This document shows, one piece after another, positions 1 to 8,552 of a DNA stretch of 42,557 nt; the stretch's first letter is position 1, and every line of letters begins with the position of its first letter. Origin of the DNA: an uncultured Actinomycetes bacterium. GTDB taxonomy: Bacteria > Actinomycetota > Actinomycetes > Nanopelagicales > Nanopelagicaceae. The DNA lies in NCBI GenBank assembly GCA_903874255.1, contig CAIQRN010000081.1, positions 1 through 42,557 of the forward strand, read 5' to 3'. Made by a program: the position numbers and the translations under genes. The notes below the pieces were generated by a model. It saw only the letters and a program-made list of their open reading frames with translations. It was not told the DNA's origin and ran no database searches.

Positions 1-455
1 GCCTTGCGAAGTTTTTCTACAACTACAGGAACTTCGATTTCTAAAGCTCTTGCTTCAAGAACTAAATCTTTATCAACATTCTTAGGAATTCTATGAATAG
101 ATTTGATGCCGCGCGTTTCAATCTCGGCCTTTACTTCTTCATGACGCGTGACCAAATTTCTAGCATCAACAATCGTCTGAACATCTTTCGCTGTGAGGTC
201 AGTCTTTAAAGGAATTTTTACTGGCGCTACCTTTTTTACAGGTGCTACTTTCTTTGCGAGCGCCTTTTTAACTGGCGCAGCCTTTTTGGCAACAGCTTTC
301 TTAACTGGCGCGCTCTTTTTCGCTACAACCTTTTTTACCGGTGCAGCCTTCTTTGCCGGTGTCGCTTTTTTCACTGCAGCTTTTTTCGCTGGTGCAGCTT
401 TTCTTGCAACGGCTTTCTTTGCAACCTTGTTTTTTTGCGCACTAAATACAGCCAC
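1..455 (-). CDS. Lys/Ala-rich (histone H1-like N-terminal tail) protein, truncated by window edge
   Basis: Minus-strand open frame from GTG at 455 (AAAGGA upstream) reading VAVFSAQKNKVAKKAVARKAAPAKKAAVKKATPAKKAAPVKKVVAKKSAPVKK...IPLKTDLTAKDVQTIVDARNLVTRHEEVKAEIETRGIKSIHRIPKNVDKDLVLEARALEIEVPVVVEKLRKA; runs off the left edge. Confidence 0.7.
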   Translation of the reverse strand, partial: MAVFSAQKNKVAKKAVARKAAPAKKAAVKKATPAKKAAPVKKVVAKKSAPVKKAVAKKAAPVKKALAKKVAPVKKVAPVKIPLKTDLTAKDVQTIVDARNLVTRHEEVKAEIETRGIKSIHRIPKNVDKDLVLEARALEIEVPVVVEKLRK

Positions 456-555
456 AATTATCCTTTGGTTTTTATCAGCGAGCGCGCTGATGCGATGGCT
501 ATATTATAATTTGTCCACAGGGGTAAATGCACATCCAAAACAGCAGATTTGCCCG

Positions 556-1644
556 TTATTCCGAGAGTTTAAGTGCCTGTCTAATCACATTACCTACTGA
601 TTCCACCTCAACTAAGAAGCCATCATGGCCAAAAGGCGATGAAATCGTCACAAGCGGCTCTGCAGTAGGCGTGAACTCGGCGATTTCAGCCTGTAGGCGC
701 ACTGGAAAGAGGCGATCGGTGTCAATGGAGACGACTACGACAGGGATCTGAATACTTTCTAAGGCAGCAGCGACTCCTCCCCGCTCACGACCTATGTCAT
801 GGGAAATCATCGCCTCAGTCAGGGCTATATAGGTATTGGCATCAAATCTATGGGCCAACTTCTCTGCTTGATGATCAAGATATGACTCAACGGCATATCG
901 CCCAGTGTCATCGCCCTGAAGTTCACGGCCAAAGCGAATATCCATCTCGGCCTCGGTTCGATAGGTCAGATGAGCAATTCGGCGAGCGATTCCCATTCCA
1001 CCGATAGGGCCTACTTCTTGTTCGTAATAATCACCATTGTTGAAGTTGGGATCGGTCTTAATGGCACGTAGCTCAATCGACCAGGTTCCAATTTGATCGC
1101 CAGTTGCAACTGCTGAAGAACCAATTGTGCAGATAGCGCCAACACGGTGCGGCAACTGTACGGCCCACTCCAAAGAGCGCATTCCGCCAAGAGATGGACC
1201 AACTGCCAAAACATATTTGTCGATCCCTAAGGCATCACTAAATTTAATCTCTGCATTAACCATGTCGCGAATTGTTACTGAAGGAAAACGAGAGCCGTAT
1301 CGCTTGCCATCTGGAGCTAATGATGATGGCCCGGTGCTGCCCTGACAACCACCAATAACATTTGGGCAGACAATGAAATATCTATCAGTATCAAATGGTA
1401 ATCCAGCTCCAACCATTGATGGCCACCAACCTGGAACATCTGACCAACCAGTCATTGCGTGGTTTACTAAAATCGCATTGTCTTTATTTTCGCTCAGTAC
1501 TCCCCAACTTTGATAGGCAATAGTTACATCGTGAAGCGTCTCTCCGCTTTCAAGAGGCACATCGCCAATTTTTAGAAATCGGCGATCACCGGGTGCATGG
1601 TGTTCAAGCCATGCCCCGGTGACCGGCGCGATTGGATGAGTCAT
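556..1644 (-). CDS. metX: Homoserine O-acetyltransferase
   Basis: Alpha/beta hydrolase with GPSLGGMRSLEWA nucleophile elbow; adjacent to metY with stop/start overlap. Confidence 0.93.
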   Translation of the reverse strand: MTHPIAPVTGAWLEHHAPGDRRFLKIGDVPLESGETLHDVTIAYQSWGVLSENKDNAILVNHAMTGWSDVPGWWPSMVGAGLPFDTDRYFIVCPNVIGGCQGSTGPSSLAPDGKRYGSRFPSVTIRDMVNAEIKFSDALGIDKYVLAVGPSLGGMRSLEWAVQLPHRVGAICTIGSSAVATGDQIGTWSIELRAIKTDPNFNNGDYYEQEVGPIGGMGIARRIAHLTYRTEAEMDIRFGRELQGDDTGRYAVESYLDHQAEKLAHRFDANTYIALTEAMISHDIGRERGGVAAALESIQIPVVVVSIDTDRLFPVRLQAEIAEFTPTAEPLVTISSPFGHDGFLVEVESVGNVIRQALKLSE

Positions 1645-2966
1645 TACTTGGCGGCAGCAAACCCTGCAGCTAAGTCAGCTTTGATATCTTCAATATCTTC
1701 AAGGCCAACTGATAGTCGGATTAATCCTGGAGTTACACCAGCGGTTAACTGCTCTGCTGCACTTAATTGCGAGTGAGTAGTAGATGCAGGATGAATAACC
1801 AAGGAACGCACATCTCCAATGTTGGCAACATGTGAGTGCAAGGTCAATGCCTCCACAAACTTCTTGCCGGCTTCAATTCCACCCTTGATTTCAAAAGATA
1901 GAACTGCACCTGAACCCTTCGGTGCGTACTTACTAGCCAATGCGTTGTACTTATTGCTTGGCAGGGATGCGTAATTGACCGATTCGACTTGTGGATGTTG
2001 ATCTAGCCATGTGGCAACTTCCTTTGCATTTGCTAGGTGCTGCTTGAGGCGAAGCGACAAAGTCTCTAGACCCTGAGCTAATAACCATGCGTTAAATGGA
2101 CTGACCGCTGCTCCTATGTCGCGCAAAAGAGTAAGACGGATTTTGAAAATGTAAGAAAGATTTGCCCCAAAGGCTGATCCGACTCCTAAAGCTTGGGCAT
2201 ACACAAGGCCGTGGTAAGACGGGTCTGGCGTATTAAAGCTTTTAAATTTTTCTGGATATCGGGCGTAATCAAAATTACCTGAATCAACGATCGCACCGAC
2301 CACTGCATTTCCGTGACCAGATAAGAACTTAGTTGCAGAGTGAATTACCACATCGGCGCCGAATTCAATTGGGCGCAGTACGTATGGTGTTGCTACCGTG
2401 TTATCCACGATGAGAGGAACATGATTTTCATGTGCAATCTTTGCAATAGTTTCAATATCCAAAATATCATTTTTTGGATTTGAAATAGTCTCACCAAAAA
2501 ACGCCTTTGTATTTGGACGAACCGCTTTGCGCCAAGACTCTGGATCATCTGGATTTTCAACGAAAGTTACTTCAACGCCAAAAGATGGCAATGTGTAGTG
2601 AAATAGATTGTACGTTCCACCATACAGAGAAGGTGATGAAACAATGTGATCTCCCGCGGTTGCAACGTTAAGGATTGCAAAGGTCGTTGCCGCAGAACCG
2701 GAAGCAACGAGCAATGCTGCAACGCCACCTTCAAGTGATGCAATTCTTTTTTCAACGACATCCTGTGTTGGGTTCATGATACGGGTATAAATATTGCCTA
2801 GCTCTGCCAAACCAAATAAATCTGCTGCATGCTTTGTATCGCGGAATTGATATGCAGTGGTTTGATACAGAGGAAGTGCACGTGCGCCCGTAGTCGGATC
2901 TGCAACTTGCCCGGCATGTATTTGCCGAGTCTCGAAAGCTGCTTCTTCAAGTGAAAACGATGACAT
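1644..2966 (-). CDS. metY: O-acetylhomoserine aminocarboxypropyltransferase (PLP-dependent)
   Basis: Cys/Met metabolism PLP enzyme; FETRQIHAGQ N-terminus, HSATKFLSGHG PLP-lysine motif. Confidence 0.93.
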   Translation of the reverse strand: MSSFSLEEAAFETRQIHAGQVADPTTGARALPLYQTTAYQFRDTKHAADLFGLAELGNIYTRIMNPTQDVVEKRIASLEGGVAALLVASGSAATTFAILNVATAGDHIVSSPSLYGGTYNLFHYTLPSFGVEVTFVENPDDPESWRKAVRPNTKAFFGETISNPKNDILDIETIAKIAHENHVPLIVDNTVATPYVLRPIEFGADVVIHSATKFLSGHGNAVVGAIVDSGNFDYARYPEKFKSFNTPDPSYHGLVYAQALGVGSAFGANLSYIFKIRLTLLRDIGAAVSPFNAWLLAQGLETLSLRLKQHLANAKEVATWLDQHPQVESVNYASLPSNKYNALASKYAPKGSGAVLSFEIKGGIEAGKKFVEALTLHSHVANIGDVRSLVIHPASTTHSQLSAAEQLTAGVTPGLIRLSVGLEDIEDIKADLAAGFAAAK

Positions 2967-3067
2967 GTAAGTGATTCCTCCCAGTTATGGGAACGCCCAA
3001 CCATGGCATATGCCGACGCTGGCATAACCAGTGGAATTGAGAGTTCCACGCTTATCGGCTGCGTTGT

Positions 3068-3160
3068 TGCTGGCCGATCTGGTCTTCACCCGGAGCACCC
3101 CACCGTGGTGGAGGGTTGCCGTCTAGTAAGCCGGGGCTAAACACTAGAACTCGTGACCTG
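3068..3160 (-). promoter_or_regulatory. SAM-IV-type riboswitch upstream of metY
   Basis: Minus strand: AGGTCACGAGTTCTAGTGTTTAGCCCCGGCTTACTAGACGGCAACCCTCCACCACGGTGGGGTGCTCCGGGTGAAGACCAG, matching the recalled SAM-IV consensus (GCCCCGGCUUGCUGGCCGGCAACCCUCC...GGUGGGGUGC.CCGGGUGA.GACC). Confidence 0.88.
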
Positions 3161-3185
3161 GGCAGACTCTAACAGATTCTTTGTT

Positions 3186-3731
3186 TTAGTCGAAAATCCC
3201 CGCAGCGACTTTGGGGTGAAGCTCAACGCGCATCGCGGCAAATGCAGCAGCTGGCCAACCCGAACCGAAGACCCTGCGCAACAAAATAGTTAATGAGTAC
3301 GTCGGTGCATCAACAGTTGCTCGATCTAGACAACGGTAGGCAAGGGGAATATCTCCATGCTCATAGGCAAGGGTTGCAAATAAAGTAGCAACCGGGGCTA
3401 CATAACCTTCTGGGGCAATCTGAAGTAAGTAGTGCCACATAGCCCAATATGTTTGAAAACTTTCAGCGTTATGCGTACCTAGTGCAAAGTCGCGCACTTG
3501 GATATCACTTAATCTACCGACGACTCTTGCAATTAAATCTGGCGTGCTCTCCACTCCTGATTTTTCAAACTCATTGGCTAAATCGATGACCGATGTAGCG
3601 CCATCGCGTTGGAGCACATTAACTTCTGGGCTTTCGCAATCAACAAAGTAACTTTGAACTAGTGCGATAAATGCCGCATCGTTAGCTAACGGTAGGGATG
3701 TAATTGAGAGATTTTCGAATTCAGTTGTCAT
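3186..3731 (-). CDS. DUF4192 domain-containing protein
   Basis: YVAPVATLFATLAYEHGDIPLAYRCLDRA resembles the DUF4192 C-terminus common in actinobacteria; start chosen at MTTEFENLSI (internal Met of the 224-aa ORF). Confidence 0.7.
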   Translation of the reverse strand: MTTEFENLSITSLPLANDAAFIALVQSYFVDCESPEVNVLQRDGATSVIDLANEFEKSGVESTPDLIARVVGRLSDIQVRDFALGTHNAESFQTYWAMWHYLLQIAPEGYVAPVATLFATLAYEHGDIPLAYRCLDRATVDAPTYSLTILLRRVFGSGWPAAAFAAMRVELHPKVAAGIFD

Positions 3732-3738
3732 TAGTGTC

Positions 3739-4434
3739 TCATTTCGTAAATCGCGTAGAAGCAGATACCACGTTGATAACTGCAAAGGAAGGGATTTTGA
3801 TGGTGCCGGATATTGCACGAGTGGCACCGTTATGTTTGAAATTGCCATTCCACGTTGCAATCAAAGTGATGTTATAAACCCCTGGTTGTTTATAAGTATG
3901 AGTAATTGATTGATTGGGATATGGAGCTCCGGGTTCGGTGGTTGAAAGAATTTGCCCATCACCCCACTGCCACACAAAACCGGGCCGGAGAGCCACATCA
4001 ATAACTTCGCCAATGATGTCTACACGTGATTGAAATAAAGTTGGCAAATCACACCAGAAAATGATTGGAACGTGAACTAATGGTTCAAAACCTGGTTGAT
4101 ATGCAATTGTTGCGGTGGGAACCATTTTGATTAAGCGATCACTCAAATTAATCGTTGTCGCTGGCTTTTTCTTAACAACCACTCGTGGCTTATAGGTTCG
4201 CTTCACAGTCGGAACAGTTTTGGGTTTGGGTGGAAACCATAAAGTGGAGGTGGGCTTTGGCTTGGCGACGACCGGCTTCTTTGTAGCTGTACCGCCCGAA
4301 CCTTTGTGAGCTTCGATAATTATCTGGTTATTTTGCGTGTAAACATCAACGCAGGCAGTTGTTGAGCAGTCGGCAAATGCTGCTGCAGGCAGTAATAATG
4401 GGAGAGAAAATACGAGAATCAATAAGCGCTTCAT
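3739..4434 (-). CDS. Secreted PKD-domain-like protein
   Basis: Signal peptide MKRLLILVFSLPLLLPAAAFA; PKD-like FVWQWGDGQ...ITHTYKQPGVYNITLIATW. Confidence 0.7.
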   Translation of the reverse strand: MKRLLILVFSLPLLLPAAAFADCSTTACVDVYTQNNQIIIEAHKGSGGTATKKPVVAKPKPTSTLWFPPKPKTVPTVKRTYKPRVVVKKKPATTINLSDRLIKMVPTATIAYQPGFEPLVHVPIIFWCDLPTLFQSRVDIIGEVIDVALRPGFVWQWGDGQILSTTEPGAPYPNQSITHTYKQPGVYNITLIATWNGNFKHNGATRAISGTIKIPSFAVINVVSASTRFTK

Positions 4435-4514
4435 GTGCTGGGACGATAAATGCGAAGTATGACTATTGCCGTAGCCACTTCGCTAACTGTGGATACTTGT
4501 GACACCCTTAGAAC

Positions 4515-4970
4515 ATGAGCGCGCGCGATGGAGATGGCTGGATTCAGTGCGATTGCGGTAATAAACATTGGGGCCTAAACGGTGCCGCGGGAATTTTATT
4601 AATTCGCGGAACTCAGATTTTGTTGCAACACCGTGCGCCTTGGGTTCACAACGGAGACACATGGGGAATTCCTGGCGGTGCAAGAGATAGCCATGAAAGC
4701 GTTTTAGAGGCAGCCGTCCGTGAAGCAAAAGAAGAGACCGGCATTGATTCGGCGCACTTGACACCGATCCAAACTTTTAGCGACGACCACGGAAATTGGC
4801 GTTATGACACCGTACTTGCATATGCAAGTGATGACTTAGTTGCTCATGAATTAAACGATGAATCACATGAAGTGCGATGGGTTGAAATCGAAAAAGTCGA
4901 TCACTTAACTTTGCATCCTAGTTTTGAAAAATCATGGCAATCGTTAAAGGGAATCCTTCAAGCGCTTTAA
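4515..4970 (+). CDS. NUDIX hydrolase
   Basis: NUDIX box GGARDSHESVLEAAVREAKEETGID. Confidence 0.92.
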   Translation: MSARDGDGWIQCDCGNKHWGLNGAAGILLIRGTQILLQHRAPWVHNGDTWGIPGGARDSHESVLEAAVREAKEETGIDSAHLTPIQTFSDDHGNWRYDTVLAYASDDLVAHELNDESHEVRWVEIEKVDHLTLHPSFEKSWQSLKGILQAL

Positions 4971-6935
4971 TGAGTCACGAACAACTTCCTTCTCCGAAGT
5001 TCGCCACAGCGGTGGCATTGAATTAAGTAATACGCTTCCATATCGTTTGGTAACAATTCGTGAATCCAAAATCGCTACGACCCCCCGATCATCGACTGAG
5101 CGAATAAGTCGCCCTGTTCCTTGTGCTAACAAAAGTGCAGCGCGTGGAAGTGAGACTTGCATAAATCCACTTCCGCCAGCGGCATCGGCCTGAGATGCAC
5201 GAGCCGACATAACCGGTTCGTCGGGACGTGGAAATGGAATGCGATCGATGGCAACCAAAATGCAGCTATTTCCTGGAACATCGACGCCTTGCCATAGTGA
5301 CATCGTGCCAAGAAGGATTGAAGTTTCATCTTTAGCAAAGCGTTCGACCAAAGGCCCAACAGCATCCCCACGTTTTTGTGTAATAATTTTTATAGGTAAT
5401 TCAGCTAATACTTTTCGCAAATGTGCATCGGCAGCCTCAACTCCGCGCCACGAAGAAAATAGGGCCAAAGTGCGCCCACCTGCGGCATCAATGAGTTCGC
5501 CTAATTCGGTAAGCACTTCGATACTTGGGCCGTCGCGTCCAGGTTCAGGTAAATGTTTGGGCATATACAAAACACCTTGATTAGCAAAATCAAAAGGTGA
5601 GCCAACATCGAGCATTTTTACATTACCCGGATCGAGTTCACCTTCGCTGAGTTCGGCCGATAAATCTTCACCGACCATAAAGCCAATGCTTTTGGCTAAT
5701 GAATTAAAAGAGTTGCCGACAGTTAAAGTCGCTGAAGTTGCAATAACGGGGGTTTGTTTAAGCATGTTTTCGCGCAACACATCAGATACAGAAAGTGGGG
5801 CCAAATACAGGGTAGAAAAAGTAGGTTCGTACCAAAGCACAAGACCATCGCCTAATTTTAGAATCGTCGTCGCAGTTGTTGAGATCTCGCTTACCGCACC
5901 TTTTACTCGAGCGCGTTCGGCCATTGCATCGGTATCGATAATCTCGTCATCGGCAGTTAATAACTGCACAATTGCTTGCGCGCTTTCGCGAACTTTTCTA
6001 ATCGGTGATTCAAGTGATTGTGGAATATCTTCAAGCCGCCCCTGTGCGGTGAAATCTCCCCTAATCGAATCACCATAATCAACCATGGCTTCATGAAAAT
6101 CATTGCCCGCTTTATGAAAAGCATCGGCTAATTTTCCTGGCATAAATTTACGGGCCATCGCCGCGGCACGAAGAACGCGCCCTGAAGTTAATTCATCTGT
6201 AACTGCTTGCGTTGCCCGATCCATAAATTCATGGGCTTCATCCAAAATAATGCAATCTCGTTCAGGCAGGATCGGATGCGAATCAACAATTTCAATCGCT
6301 AATAACGTGTGATTTGTTACGACGATATCGGCAGTCTGTGCACGACCCTTTGCATTGGCCGCGAAACATTGCGAACCAAAAGCACAGACATCGGCGCCAA
6401 CACATTCACGGCCCGAGACACTATTTGCCGCCCACACTCGCCGATCAACTTCAGGTGCATCATCGCGATCACCCGAAACGCCTGGTGTTTTTGCCCAAGC
6501 AATTAAACGCTTGGCATCTTTTTCTAGCGATGAAACATCCAAAACTAATTCACCATCTGGATCCACTTCATCACTATTCATTTTTTGCAGACAGATGTAA
6601 TTGCCAACGCCTTTATAAATTGCATAAGTAACTTCACGGCCCAAGAATTTTTCTAACGCCGGAACAACTGCCGGTAAATCGCGATCTACTAGCTGTCGTT
6701 GCAAAGCAAGCGTGGCTGTTGCAACTAAAACTTTGCGGCCATGCACGATTCCCGGAATCAAATACGCCAGAGATTTTCCAGTACCTGTGCCCGCTTGCAC
6801 CATTAAGTGATGGCGATCAGTGAGTGCATTTGCGACCGCTTCAGCCATTTCGATTTGGCCTTCACGTGCGGCACCGCCAATTGCTTCAACGGCAACGTCG
6901 AGTGCAGTGCGCACCTGGTTCGACATTTCGCTCAT
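4944..6935 (-). CDS. ATP-dependent DNA helicase, DinG/XPD-like
   Basis: Walker A VQAGTGTGKSLAYLIP, DEAH motif ILDEAHEF, Q..GR.IR motif (AQGTGRLIRS). Confidence 0.9.
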   Translation of the reverse strand: MSEMSNQVRTALDVAVEAIGGAAREGQIEMAEAVANALTDRHHLMVQAGTGTGKSLAYLIPGIVHGRKVLVATATLALQRQLVDRDLPAVVPALEKFLGREVTYAIYKGVGNYICLQKMNSDEVDPDGELVLDVSSLEKDAKRLIAWAKTPGVSGDRDDAPEVDRRVWAANSVSGRECVGADVCAFGSQCFAANAKGRAQTADIVVTNHTLLAIEIVDSHPILPERDCIILDEAHEFMDRATQAVTDELTSGRVLRAAAMARKFMPGKLADAFHKAGNDFHEAMVDYGDSIRGDFTAQGRLEDIPQSLESPIRKVRESAQAIVQLLTADDEIIDTDAMAERARVKGAVSEISTTATTILKLGDGLVLWYEPTFSTLYLAPLSVSDVLRENMLKQTPVIATSATLTVGNSFNSLAKSIGFMVGEDLSAELSEGELDPGNVKMLDVGSPFDFANQGVLYMPKHLPEPGRDGPSIEVLTELGELIDAAGGRTLALFSSWRGVEAADAHLRKVLAELPIKIITQKRGDAVGPLVERFAKDETSILLGTMSLWQGVDVPGNSCILVAIDRIPFPRPDEPVMSARASQADAAGGSGFMQVSLPRAALLLAQGTGRLIRSVDDRGVVAILDSRIVTKRYGSVLLNSMPPLWRTSEKEVVRDSLKRLKDSL

Positions 6936-6998
6936 TAGGCAACCTTAGCGGTTCACAATATAGTTGAACTTTCAACTACTTTGCATTACTATGTAGCC

Positions 6999-7772
6999 AT
7001 GTCAAAAATGCCCGCGCTTTATATTGGCCATGGCGCACCCATGTTGCTTGATGATCCTTTGTGGACATCGCAGTTACGCGATATCGCTGGAAAAATCGAA
7101 AAGCCTAAAGCGATTGTTATGGTCAGTGCCCACTGGGAATCTGAGCCGGTGACATTGAGCAATCCCGCAGCTAATTCTCCACTTGTTTATGATTTCAGCG
7201 GCTTTGACCAGAAGTTTTATCAGATGACATACAACTCTCCCGATGCAACACACATCAGCGAACTAGTTGCTTCGATGATGCCTGATACCGAACCTGTCCA
7301 TCAATCAAATCGTGGTCTAGATCATGGTGCTTGGGTTCCGCTTCGCGTCATGTATCCAGATGCAGATATTCCTGTTGTTCAGATGTCCATGCCAACAAGT
7401 GATCCCGCAAAACTGCTTGAACTCGGAAAGCGTTTGCAGCCACTTCGCGACCAAGGAGTTCTAATTATTGGTTCAGGTTTTATGACTCATGGATTGAGAT
7501 ATTTACGCGACTGGCGGATCGATGCAGATGCACCAACATGGTCAAGTGAATTCGATACGTGGGCCGCGGATGCGTTAGCACGTGGCGATGTTGATTCATT
7601 AGCAAACTACAAAGAACTTGCACCTGGAATGCCCTATGCACATCCGACCGTTGAACATTTCACGCCACTCTTTATTACTCTTGGCGCTTCCAGCAACATC
7701 AACAACGCCCCGGAAACCCTTATAGATGGCTATTTTATGGGCCTTAGTAAACGTTCGATTATGGTTGCATAA
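6999..7772 (+). CDS. DODA-type class III extradiol ring-cleavage dioxygenase
   Basis: MPALYIGHGAPMLLDD, VMVSAHWES, LDHGAWVPLRVMYPDADIPVVQMS are typical of the YgiD/DODA family. Confidence 0.88.
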   Translation: MSKMPALYIGHGAPMLLDDPLWTSQLRDIAGKIEKPKAIVMVSAHWESEPVTLSNPAANSPLVYDFSGFDQKFYQMTYNSPDATHISELVASMMPDTEPVHQSNRGLDHGAWVPLRVMYPDADIPVVQMSMPTSDPAKLLELGKRLQPLRDQGVLIIGSGFMTHGLRYLRDWRIDADAPTWSSEFDTWAADALARGDVDSLANYKELAPGMPYAHPTVEHFTPLFITLGASSNINNAPETLIDGYFMGLSKRSIMVA

Positions 7773-7808
7773 AAAACTCCCCCACCCAAATCTGATGAGG
7801 GAGCTTGG
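7772..7808. terminator. Putative terminator between convergent genes
   Basis: AAACTCCC...GGGAGCTT inverted repeat between the dioxygenase stop and the convergent DUF2202 stop. Confidence 0.5.
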
Positions 7809-7814
7809 AAATTA

Positions 7815-8327
7815 TTAACGACTAAATGCTGCTAAGTGACTGATTGAGCCGTTTAGCAGACGATTTAACATCAATTTCATATCAGTTGGCATTACTAATT
7901 TCAAATCATTTTGGACATCAGAAATATCGAGATTTTCTATATCAATTCCAACTTGATAGGCAGCCCAGATATCGGTTGATCCCTTTGCAGTCAGATTTGT
8001 ATAAAGAGATTGCAAAGTCTTGTTCACGAACACTCCACGTGCTCGGCCTGAAGTGGGATTTGTGAATTTATATGTTTTTAAGATGGCTCCAACTTCATCC
8101 ATATGAACCTGCTCGGCGCGAGCAATATTTGCAAACTTTGAAGAAGTTACGTTTGCGGCCAAGTACAAATAAACGTCACGAGCCAGTTTTTCTTCCTCAA
8201 CCAAATATTGAAGTTGAGCTCTTTGCGCTGCCGTTGGTTTAGTGGCTGCATTTGCTGCTGGAACCAATCCAACTGCCATTATTAGCGCAATAACTACTAC
8301 TCCTGTGAGCGATCTCTTACTTGTCAT
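7815..8327 (-). CDS. DUF2202 domain-containing (ferritin-like) secreted protein
   Basis: Signal peptide; QYLVEEEKLARDVYLYLA...NIARAEQVHMDEV pattern of DUF2202. Confidence 0.85.
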   Translation of the reverse strand: MTSKRSLTGVVVIALIMAVGLVPAANAATKPTAAQRAQLQYLVEEEKLARDVYLYLAANVTSSKFANIARAEQVHMDEVGAILKTYKFTNPTSGRARGVFVNKTLQSLYTNLTAKGSTDIWAAYQVGIDIENLDISDVQNDLKLVMPTDMKLMLNRLLNGSISHLAAFSR

Positions 8328-8505
8328 GAAAATTACCTAGTTCTGGAAGCGTAAGAATCAACGAGTTGTTGAAATCTTGCTTACAAAGACATGGTGTACC
8401 TACAAATTTGAAATAGATAGAAAGATAAGGGAGAAAACCTTGTGAAGTTGCAATTCGGGGGCTGGCGAACTTGAAAACGTGAGCAAACGAACTCATTGAA
8501 ATAGA

Positions 8506-8540
8506 AAAACCCCGCTAATCAATGCGATTAGCGGGGTTTT
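8506..8540. terminator. Bidirectional intrinsic terminator downstream of nrdJ
   Basis: Perfect 15-bp inverted repeat AAAACCCCGCTAATC-aatgc-GATTAGCGGGGTTTT. Confidence 0.9.
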
Positions 8541-8552
8541 CTTACTTAAGAA

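Noticed and set aside
193-600. 135-aa + strand ORF (FFTGATFFTGAAF... repeats)
   Set aside because: Antisense of the AKKA-repeat gene; low-complexity frame without RBS.
2798-3049. 83-aa minus ORF overlapping metY start and leader
   Set aside because: Overlaps the metY 5' end and riboswitch expression platform in another frame; no supporting context.
5239-6078. 113-aa and 130-aa + strand ORFs
   Set aside because: Antisense to the DinG-like helicase.
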